From: DATKWS01 sp035529435
GTDB taxonomy: Bacteria > Krumholzibacteriota > Krumholzibacteriia > Krumholzibacteriales > Krumholzibacteriaceae
NCBI GenBank assembly: GCA_035529435.1
Contig: DATKWS010000107.1
Location: 1-7,984, forward strand
Length of the DNA stretch: 7,984 nt
Direction: 5' to 3'
The notes below the pieces were generated by a model. It did not search any database. It saw only the letters and a list, made by a program, of their open reading frames with translations, and was not told the origin of the DNA. This document shows, in pieces, positions 1 through 5,103 of this stretch (the stretch's first letter is position 1; each line of letters starts with the position of its first letter). A program made the position numbers and the translations under genes.

Positions 1-1086
1 GAATCCCGGCTCCGGAGTTACCGAGATATCCGCGTAGTGCTGGCCGATACTGAGCGTTCTCCTGACAGAATCATGCGTGGCGACGTGGAGCGGATGGTGG
101 TAGTGATTCCGGTACATCGTTTCATACCGGAATCCCGCTCCCTCGATCGCGTCGCGCGTCCGGGGCGTCGTATTGCTTCGCAGCTCGCCGCCGTGCATGC
201 ACACTCCGTAGACCGCAGTGCCGGTGATTTCCTCGAGGCGCTGCTTCTCACCGCGGGCAGCCGCGAATTCGTCGGCGAACCCGTCGCGTGAAGTGGTGAT
301 GAATTCCCCGTGGAGGGCCACTTCCGCTCCGCACCCCGAACGGCAGTATCGAATGATTTCGCGCGGGCCGTAAAACGGGCCCATCGGACGGAGGTAGACG
401 GTGCTGCGGAGGCCGTGCCGGGCCTCGAGCTCGTGTATCGCAGGCAGGTTGACGATCGCCTTGTCCACATCGTACCTCGTCGATACACCGACGCGGAACG
501 GCCGTCCGCTCCGGTGTGGGAGCGTCCAGATGCGCACGTCCGGCAAGCCATACCGGTGGTGCGCCCCGGCGATCAGTTCCCGCAACCGTGCGAGCGCCCC
601 CACGTCGTACCGTTGGTGCGCCGTGGAGCTTTGGTGAAGTACCGCCAGGATCGGTTCGAGGCCCCCGCCCGCGATGTCGGCCGCGTCTTCATCCGCGGAA
701 TGCGCGAGGTGACGGTATCCGAGGTGACCGAGGATCTCCGGCACGAGAAACGCGAACCGGCCCCGGTAATGGTAGCGTATCGTCACGTCTCCGGCGGGAA
801 GTGTCGTGGGTATGCTGCACGTGAACGGCGCTGCCCTGAGCTCGGCACCGTCGACCTCGACGACGCACGCATCGAGCGGGCAGGAAACGTGGAGTGTCCC
901 CCGATCGGGCACGGAGAGCGAGATACTGCTCTCCTGCCTGCGTTCCCACCATGCGGCGACCTCGGCCTGGGAAGCCTTCCAGACATCCCCCGCGGTATCT
1001 ACATGCCGGAGCAACGCAGCATACGCGGGGCGGTCCCGCATGTACCAGTGGCGATGGATCGTCCGCAACAACATGCCAAGGTTCAT
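1..1086 (-). CDS. Polysaccharide deacetylase-family (NodB-like, RYDVD type) protein, C-terminus beyond the left edge
   Basis: Open for 362 codons from ATG 1086 to the left edge with no stop, so it is partial. The ATG overlaps the ACP stop (ATGA), which suggests translational coupling. Residues 1-45 contain IHRHW, VWKAS and AAWW, resembling the usual C-terminal end of a NodB deacetylase domain. Residues ~55-105 look like a small beta-rich linker. Residues ~195-335 look like a separate NodB domain: TRYDVDK (203-209) would supply the catalytic and metal Asp (D206, D208), GLRSTVYL (225-232) the next strand, EVALH (255-259) a metal His, and GVCMHGGE (294-301) the following conserved loop. Known NodB-fold enzymes de-N- or de-O-acetylate glycans, and ArnD deformylates a lipid-linked amino sugar. 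The substrate here is unknown. No signal peptide is visible. The family call is solid; the function as an active deacetylase is likely but unproven, because the final motifs are outside the window. Confidence 0.8.
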   Translation of the reverse strand, partial: MNLGMLLRTIHRHWYMRDRPAYAALLRHVDTAGDVWKASQAEVAAWWERRQESSISLSVPDRGTLHVSCPLDACVVEVDGAELRAAPFTCSIPTTLPAGDVTIRYHYRGRFAFLVPEILGHLGYRHLAHSADEDAADIAGGGLEPILAVLHQSSTAHQRYDVGALARLRELIAGAHHRYGLPDVRIWTLPHRSGRPFRVGVSTRYDVDKAIVNLPAIHELEARHGLRSTVYLRPMGPFYGPREIIRYCRSGCGAEVALHGEFITTSRDGFADEFAAARGEKQRLEEITGTAVYGVCMHGGELRSNTTPRTRDAIEGAGFRYETMYRNHYHHPLHVATHDSVRRTLSIGQHYADISVTPEPGF

Positions 1087-1346
1087 TGATCCGGTCCCTT
1101 GGCGCGCTCCGCGACGAATTCGATGAGCGCCCCAAGGCTGTCGAAAATGTCGAAGTCGTCGTCGTCGATGTACACGTCGAAGCGCTTTTCTATCTCCGTT
1201 ATGAGCTCGAGCCCGCTCATGGAATCGAGCCCGAGTCCCTTCTGGAAGATCGGAATATCGGTGGGAATGGAAGCGGGGTCCGGCCGACCGGGCATCCGTC
1301 CCGCGATGACCTCCCTGAGCTGATTCTCAACTGTTTCCCTGTTCAC
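1083..1346 (-). CDS. Acyl carrier protein (phosphopantetheine-binding), partner of the FkbH-like protein
   Basis: An 87-residue ACP. The carrier motif is GLDSMSGLEL, with Ser42 as the predicted 4'-phosphopantetheine site; Met follows the Ser where Leu is most common. The rest fits the four-helix ACP fold, with an acidic helix II/III region (YIDDDDFDIFDSLGALI) typical of partner-recognition surfaces. I place the start at GTG 1346 because GGGGAG lies six bases upstream. A longer reading from ATG 1376 or 1454 would add residues that do not resemble an ACP. The gene overlaps the 3' end of the FkbH-like gene by 20 bases and its stop overlaps the next ATG, so the three are almost certainly one translation-coupled unit. 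In known FkbH systems the ACP carries a glyceryl thioester; that role here is inferred from adjacency. Confidence 0.9.
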   Translation of the reverse strand: MNRETVENQLREVIAGRMPGRPDPASIPTDIPIFQKGLGLDSMSGLELITEIEKRFDVYIDDDDFDIFDSLGALIEFVAERAKGPDQ

Positions 1347-2436
1347 CGTTCTCTCCCCTCGGTCGTTTGATGGCATCCGGACCCCGGTCGGGCTGCCGTT
1401 CATCCGCGCACGGTTCCAGGCGAATCCATTCGGGACAGGGCGCCGGGCCGTCATCCAGCCGGTATGTGAATACGCTGGCCGTCTCGTCGCTCATCTCCCT
1501 GTCCTTGTCGAATCCGACGATCTTGTACAGGAGGCCGATCTGCCTGTTGCGATCGGTTTTGATATATTTTGCCCGCAGATGCGTACATCCCGACTTCCGG
1601 GCCTCCCCGGTGAGGTATGAGAGGAAGGCCGTCCCGAGACCCCGGCCGGCGACCCGGCACGAGACGAGCAGTATCTCGATATTCCACACCGCCGGTTCCT
1701 TGCGGATCAACGCGACACCGCAGCGGCCGTAGTCTCCGTACTTGTCGGTCAACGAGACGATATGAAACTCGTGGTCGTCGCTCTTGTAGAAGGCCCTGAT
1801 CTCGTCATCCGAGTAACGGATTCCGGTCGAATTGAACTGGTTGGTCCGCGTGACGAGCTCGCAGATGCGCCCGAGGTCGCTCTCTACCGCGATGCATGGG
1901 AAGGCCTTCATACCGAGTGAAAGGAGGAAGGTCTCCCTGCGCCCCTCGAACTCCTTTTCCTGCTGCTGGCGGGCCGCCTCGTCGACGTACATCCTGCCGC
2001 GAGAGCGGGCCTCCGGTGTGTCGTATTTCAGCTGCATCTCGGGTCGATCGATGATCTTCATGTAATCGGCGGCATCGTACGTCCGGACCTCCGGGAGCAT
2101 CGCGGCGACCGATTCCCGCTCGAACGGGTTGTCATCGACAAAGGCGGCCGCGTCGAGACCGATATTGAGTATCTCGACGATCCTGCGGATGTTCTCCTCC
2201 TTCGGGTTCCAGTTCACGTGCGGGTAGACGAAGTAATCCGCGAGACCCAGCTTCTCGACGAAACGGAGCGCCTCGGGCTCGTTCTTGCTGGCGATCGATT
2301 GAACGATGCCTCGCCTGCTGATCTCCCCGAGTACGTCGGTTATGCCCGGTTTCAACCGAACCTGCGGATCTTCCAGGCAGATGCCGTCCCAGAGGGTGTT
2401 GTCGAGATCCCAGATCACACACTTGATGTTCGCCAC
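1327..2436 (-). CDS. FkbH-like protein: HAD-superfamily domain fused to a GNAT-like domain
   Basis: A 369-residue protein if it starts at GTG 2436, which has a near-perfect Shine-Dalgarno (AAAGGAGG) six bases upstream. The N-terminal half is a HAD phosphatase-like domain: motif I DLDNTLW (10-16), motif II around SIASKNE (47-53), Lys79 in NWNPKEEN, and acidic motif IV FVDDN (99-103). The C-terminal half carries the FkbH-specific RTNQFNSTGIRYS stretch (starting ~197) and a GNAT-like VSCRVAGRGLG (258-268), with Cys260 at the place of the conserved FkbH cysteine. FkbH-type enzymes take 1,3-bisphosphoglycerate, dephosphorylate it and load a glyceryl group on an ACP through an enzyme thioester. The ACP gene directly downstream supports this. 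The last ~40 residues are charged and low in complexity. The family call is strong; the actual acyl group is not shown. Confidence 0.9.
   Translation of the reverse strand: MANIKCVIWDLDNTLWDGICLEDPQVRLKPGITDVLGEISRRGIVQSIASKNEPEALRFVEKLGLADYFVYPHVNWNPKEENIRRIVEILNIGLDAAAFVDDNPFERESVAAMLPEVRTYDAADYMKIIDRPEMQLKYDTPEARSRGRMYVDEAARQQQEKEFEGRRETFLLSLGMKAFPCIAVESDLGRICELVTRTNQFNSTGIRYSDDEIRAFYKSDDHEFHIVSLTDKYGDYGRCGVALIRKEPAVWNIEILLVSCRVAGRGLGTAFLSYLTGEARKSGCTHLRAKYIKTDRNRQIGLLYKIVGFDKDREMSDETASVFTYRLDDGPAPCPEWIRLEPCADERQPDRGPDAIKRPRGENGEQGNS
1351..1360 (-). promoter_or_regulatory. Ribosome binding site deciding the GTG start of the ACP
   Basis: On the minus strand this reads GAGGGGAGAG. GGGGAG (1358-1353) sits six bases before GTG 1346. 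It lies inside the 3' end of the FkbH-like reading frame and fixes the ACP start at 1346 rather than at the upstream ATGs. Confidence 0.65.
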
Positions 2437-2442
2437 TCGAAA

Positions 2443-2450
2443 CCTCCTTT
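2443..2450 (-). promoter_or_regulatory. Strong ribosome binding site of the FkbH-like gene
   Basis: AAAGGAGG on the minus strand, six bases from GTG 2436. It fixes the start there; the in-frame ATGs further upstream (2463, 2583) would add a basic, non-homologous leader, and the one at 2583 would overlap the acyltransferase gene by about 100 bases. Confidence 0.8.
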
Positions 2451-2479
2451 GGGGGAGCCACATCCGAACCGGCGGGGCA

Positions 2480-2989
2480 TCACCGCTCCTTATCAGGCCG
2501 CAGCGGTCTGAGCCCGCGCTGGAACGCTTCCATGCTCTTTCCCCGCCCGAGCGTCTTGGTGACGCGCGCGATCGGTTTTGCATCGGGATTCCCGCCGACG
2601 AACATGTACGGCGCGACGTCCCGGGTTACCACCGATCCGGCGGCGACGACGGCCCCCTCGCCGATCTTCACGTTGGGGAGTATCACGCTGTTCGGTCCGA
2701 TGAATGCATCGGGACCGATCTCGACCGTGCCGGCTCCCCTGAAGTGGGCGATGATGATGGCCGAAATGCCGATCACGGAATTGTCGTGAATCGTGACGTT
2801 CTCGGGGTACTCGTCATCGATATAGACGTTCGCCCCGATGAACACCGTTCCATCGATCCGTACACCCCGCGCCCTGTGAAGGAAGACACGCATCGATTCG
2901 GCGCCGGGCGAGAGCCTGGCCATCACATGGAGCATCCGCTGCCATGCTTGAAACGGTACGCGCAACCACCGTGGCAATTTTCGCAACAT
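2480..2989 (-). CDS. Hexapeptide-repeat (left-handed beta-helix) O-acyltransferase
   Basis: A 169-residue protein with imperfect hexapeptide repeats from about residue 45 to 125 (for example VFIGAN, SVIGIS, AFIGPN, VKIGEG, VVAAGS). Such repeats form the left-handed beta-helix of the WbbJ/maltose-acetyltransferase-like family, which moves acetyl or other acyl groups from CoA to sugars. His82 in IIAHF is the likely catalytic His. The C-terminal stretch VVTRDVAPYMFVGGNP followed by AKPIARV is the usual capping segment. The basic, aromatic N-terminus (residues 1-25) may associate with the membrane but is not a clear signal peptide. It is the first gene of the leftward operon, 43 bases before the FkbH-like gene. 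The ATG at 2989 has no clear Shine-Dalgarno, so the start is less certain than the family. The acyl donor could be acetyl-CoA or, speculatively, the nearby acyl-ACP. Confidence 0.87.
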   Translation of the reverse strand: MLRKLPRWLRVPFQAWQRMLHVMARLSPGAESMRVFLHRARGVRIDGTVFIGANVYIDDEYPENVTIHDNSVIGISAIIIAHFRGAGTVEIGPDAFIGPNSVILPNVKIGEGAVVAAGSVVTRDVAPYMFVGGNPDAKPIARVTKTLGRGKSMEAFQRGLRPLRPDKER

Positions 2990-3012
2990 ATCAAGACACT
3001 GATAATACGAGA

Positions 3013-3041
3013 CTTATACGGTAATCCTGATATTGGTACAA
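3013..3041 (-). promoter_or_regulatory. Candidate sigma70-like promoter of the leftward operon
   Basis: On the minus strand TTGTAC (3041-3036) is followed after 17 bases by TATAAG (3018-3013), which matches TATAAT at five of six positions. The -35 match is poor (three of six). Transcription would begin near 3006, giving a very short leader before ATG 2989. Confidence 0.3.
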
Positions 3042-3042
3042 T
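3034..3042 (+). promoter_or_regulatory. Candidate extended -10 promoter of the rightward operon
   Basis: TGGTACAAT fits the extended -10 pattern TGnTATAAT with one mismatch; no good -35 box is visible. It overlaps the -35 box proposed for the leftward promoter, so the two could compete. Transcription would start near 3049, about 355 bases before the first codon at 3404. Confidence 0.22.
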
Positions 3043-3076
3043 ACAAAGACCGTGCCAATCGTTGAAGAAATATCCC

Positions 3077-3106
3077 CGCCACGTACCCCTGCACGGCAGC
3101 GTGGCG
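3077..3106. repeat. GC-rich inverted repeat (hairpin) in the intergenic region
   Basis: CGCCACG (3077-3083) pairs with CGTGGCG (3100-3106), and inside it CTGC (3089-3092) pairs with GCAG (3096-3099) around an ACG loop. The result is an 11-bp stem with a five-base bulge on one side. No T-run follows on either strand, so it is not a simple terminator; it may be leader structure or a protein-binding site. Confidence 0.6.
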
Positions 3107-3121
3107 CTTCATCCTGCCGGT

Positions 3122-3145
3122 AAATCCTGCTAAGTGGCAGGATTT
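3122..3145. repeat. Perfect 9-bp inverted repeat, possible operator or attenuator hairpin
   Basis: AAATCCTGC (3122-3130) and GCAGGATTT (3137-3145) are exact reverse complements around a TAAGTG loop. On the plus strand the stem is followed by GCTTTATTT, a broken U-tract, so weak intrinsic termination rightwards is possible. As double-stranded DNA it also looks like a dimeric regulator site. It lies 16 bases after the hairpin at 3077-3106. Confidence 0.6.
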
Positions 3146-3248
3146 GCTTTATTTAACATTATACGATATCACTATTTTTTAATGCGGTCAAACGTTTTTG
3201 GCTGCCTGATTGGCCCCTGTCTTGCCAGGGCTTTTCCGTGGACATACC

Positions 3249-3260
3249 GGCGGTGGTGTG
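3249..3260 (+). promoter_or_regulatory. Possible ops (JUMPstart-like) element
   Basis: GGCGGTGGTGTG matches the enterobacterial ops core GGCGGTAGCGTG at 10 of 12 positions and is followed shortly by TTTT. A GCCAGGG stretch, also part of the JUMPstart consensus as I recall it, occurs at 3224-3230. It lies in the untranslated region ahead of a polysaccharide-type operon, where ops sites recruit RfaH-type NusG paralogs. Both key mismatches and chance in GC-rich DNA keep confidence low. Confidence 0.2.
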
Positions 3261-3403
3261 TTAGTTTTCATCTCTGGCGGCGGCAGCGTACCGGTTTGGT
3301 GCGATGACCGCCGCAATGTATCGGCGTTCGGACGCGTGCGTGCGGTCGCGGGGATGGTTCCATCCACCGGACGTCACGCATTGCCTGGAGTGCGGTAATT
3401 TCA

Positions 3404-4111
3404 ATGAAATCAGTAATTTTAGCAGGTGGGCTCGGAACGCGGGTTCGCCCCTTCACGCAGGTGATCCCAAAGCCGCTCCTACCGATCGGTGAGAAGGCGG
3501 TGCTCGAGATTCAGATCGAGCATCTCGAGAAGTACGGATTCGACGAGATATTCCTGGCAACGAACTACAAATCGGAGTACATCGAGAGCTTTCTCGGGGA
3601 TGGCACCAAGTACGGGGTCACCCTGACGGTGAGCAAGGAGGACAAGCCGCTCGGAACGGCCGGGCCGCTCTCATTGCTGAAGGATCGTATGACGGAGCCG
3701 TTTCTCCTCATGAACGGTGATATTCTCTCGCTGATGGACCTCGGGATGTTCTACCGGTTCGCCGTCGAGAAGGACGCGCTCCTCACCGTCGCCATCAAGG
3801 AGATCATCACCCCGTTCCAGTTCGGAAACATATACTACGAGGGTGATTATGTCACCGGTATCGACGAAAAACCAGATATACGAACAAAGATACTCGCGGG
3901 GATATACATCATGAAGCCCGATATCATCGAGCTGATACCGAACAATGAGTACTACGGCATGGACACACTGATGATGCGCATGCTCGAAGAGAAGATACCG
4001 ATCGTCAAGTACGAGACGCACGAATACTGGCTCGATATCGGAAACATCGATAACTACGAAGAGGTTCAGAATATCTACGAACAGTTGTTCAAGAACGGCG
4101 AGAAGACGTGA
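3404..4111 (+). CDS. Sugar-phosphate nucleotidyltransferase (NTP_transferase family)
   Basis: A 235-residue protein, the size of a bare catalytic domain without a C-terminal beta-helix or CBS extension. The signature GGLGTRVRPFT (8-18) binds the nucleotide triphosphate, and Lys23 in PKPLLPIG is the usual activating Lys. LGTAG (83-87), MNGDIL (103-108, metal-binding Asp106), DEKP (154-157) and DIGNIDNY (211-218) follow in the expected order. It would join a sugar 1-phosphate and an NTP to give an NDP-sugar and pyrophosphate, probably feeding the dehydratase encoded next. The family cannot tell GDP, UDP, CDP or dTDP specificity here; relatives next to LegB-type genes (PtmE) use GTP and glucosamine 1-phosphate. 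It is the first gene of the rightward operon. The ATG at 3404 has only a modest GGAG 13 bases upstream. Its stop overlaps the next GTG. Confidence 0.92.
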   Translation: MKSVILAGGLGTRVRPFTQVIPKPLLPIGEKAVLEIQIEHLEKYGFDEIFLATNYKSEYIESFLGDGTKYGVTLTVSKEDKPLGTAGPLSLLKDRMTEPFLLMNGDILSLMDLGMFYRFAVEKDALLTVAIKEIITPFQFGNIYYEGDYVTGIDEKPDIRTKILAGIYIMKPDIIELIPNNEYYGMDTLMMRMLEEKIPIVKYETHEYWLDIGNIDNYEEVQNIYEQLFKNGEKT

Positions 4112-5082
4112 AAACGATACTGATCACCGGAGCGGGGGGATTCATCGGCTCGCACCTCGCGGAGCGGGCCGTCGAGCTCGGGTACCGTGTCCGCGCATTC
4201 GTCCGGTACAACTCGCGCAATGACTGGGGATGGCTCGAGGAATCCGCCCGCCGTGACGATATCGAGGTCGTCGCCGGCGATATACGGGATTACGATTCAG
4301 TTCACGGCGCCTTGAAGGGGTGCGATGCCGTATTTCACCTGGCGGCCCTGATCGGCATCCCCTACTCGTACATCTCCCCCCAGGCCTACGTGCAGACCAA
4401 TATCGGCGGTACGTACAACGTTCTCCAGGCCTCCCGCGAGCACGGCGTGGGGCAGGTGATCATCACCTCGACGAGCGAGACGTACGGAACGGCCCAGTAC
4501 GTTCCGATCGACGAGAATCACCCGGTGATCGGCCAGTCGCCCTACTCGGCGACCAAGATCGGGGCGGATCAGCTCGCGATCAGCTTCCACCGTTCATTCG
4601 ATCTGCCGGTCAAGATCGTGCGCCCCTTCAACACGTACGGGCCACGGCAGTCGTCGCGGGCGATCATACCGACCGTGATCACGCAGCTCGTCTCGGGGGA
4701 CGGCACGGTACGGGTGGGTAACGTGGAGCCGACGAGGGATCTGACGTTCGTCGAAGACACGGTGGAGGGATTCATCGAGATCTTCAAGTCGGATGCGCTG
4801 ATCGGCGAAATCACCAACATCGGCATGGGTGAGGAGATATCGATCGGTGGCCTCGTCGCCCTCATCGGATCACTCATGGGGAAAGAAATCGAGATCGTTT
4901 CCGAGGAGAAGCGGGTGAGACCCGAGCGGAGCGAGGTGGAACGGCTGCGGTGCAACAACGAAAAGATACTCGAAGCGACGGCCTGGCGGCCGCGGTACGA
5001 CCTTGCCCGGGGCCTCACCACGACGATCGAATGGCTGCGAGGGCATCTCGCGATGTACAAATCCGGCACCTACACCGTGTAA
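4108..5082 (+). CDS. NAD-dependent sugar-nucleotide 4,6-dehydratase (extended SDR, LegB-like)
   Basis: A 324-residue extended short-chain dehydrogenase. GAGGFIG (8-14) is the Rossmann dinucleotide motif, Asp58 in AGDIRD fits adenine binding, HLAALIG (77-83) is the NAD strand, STSETYG (121-127) is the substrate loop, and Y146SATK150 is the catalytic Tyr-Lys pair. Glu124 in the substrate loop matches 4,6-dehydratases; 4-epimerases usually lack an acidic residue there. VRYNSRNDWGWLE (32-44), RPFNTYGPRQSSRAIIP (172-188) and the C-terminal MYKSGTYTV recall the LegB branch of the legionaminate pathway, which makes a 4-keto-6-deoxy sugar from GDP-GlcNAc. The GTG start overlaps the previous stop (GTGA). 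The dehydratase call is fairly strong; the substrate is not proven, and no NeuB-like synthase is present in the window. Confidence 0.88.
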   Translation: MKTILITGAGGFIGSHLAERAVELGYRVRAFVRYNSRNDWGWLEESARRDDIEVVAGDIRDYDSVHGALKGCDAVFHLAALIGIPYSYISPQAYVQTNIGGTYNVLQASREHGVGQVIITSTSETYGTAQYVPIDENHPVIGQSPYSATKIGADQLAISFHRSFDLPVKIVRPFNTYGPRQSSRAIIPTVITQLVSGDGTVRVGNVEPTRDLTFVEDTVEGFIEIFKSDALIGEITNIGMGEEISIGGLVALIGSLMGKEIEIVSEEKRVRPERSEVERLRCNNEKILEATAWRPRYDLARGLTTTIEWLRGHLAMYKSGTYTV

Positions 5083-5103
5083 CGCGGCGGGTGACGGCGG
5101 CGG

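Larger units (their letters stand above)
2990..3403. other. Divergent intergenic region (414 bases) between the two operons
   Basis: No convincing gene lies here; the short reading frames that cross it show no family resemblance and lack ribosome sites. The part from 2990 to about 3060 and the part from 3143 to about 3190 are clearly richer in A+T than the surrounding genes. It holds overlapping promoter candidates near 3013-3042, hairpins at 3077-3106 and 3122-3145, a weak hairpin with a short T-run near 3210-3237, an ops-like motif at 3249-3260, a wide inverted repeat (GCGGCGG 3277-3283 with CCGCCGC 3308-3314) and a near-palindrome GGATGG-TT-CCATCC at 3352-3365. If the plus-strand promoter is real, the rightward operon has a leader of about 350 bases. 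Confidence 0.8.

Noticed and set aside
310..1089. 259-codon plus-strand open frame
   Set aside because: It lies antisense to the deacetylase frame, which carries recognisable NodB motifs; its own translation shows no domain and its end is fixed by the opposite strand's composition.
1083..2436. FkbH-ACP as part of a polyketide cluster
   Set aside because: No ketosynthase, acyltransferase module or peptide synthetase domain is seen in the window; all neighbours are glycan enzymes.
2306..3133. 275-codon plus-strand open frame
   Set aside because: Antisense to the acyltransferase and the FkbH start; no family resemblance, typical shadow in GC-rich coding DNA.
3210..3492. Short frames of about 62 codons in the intergenic region on both strands
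   Set aside because: No ribosome site, no hydrophobic or known motif, and they overlap each other and the nucleotidyltransferase start.
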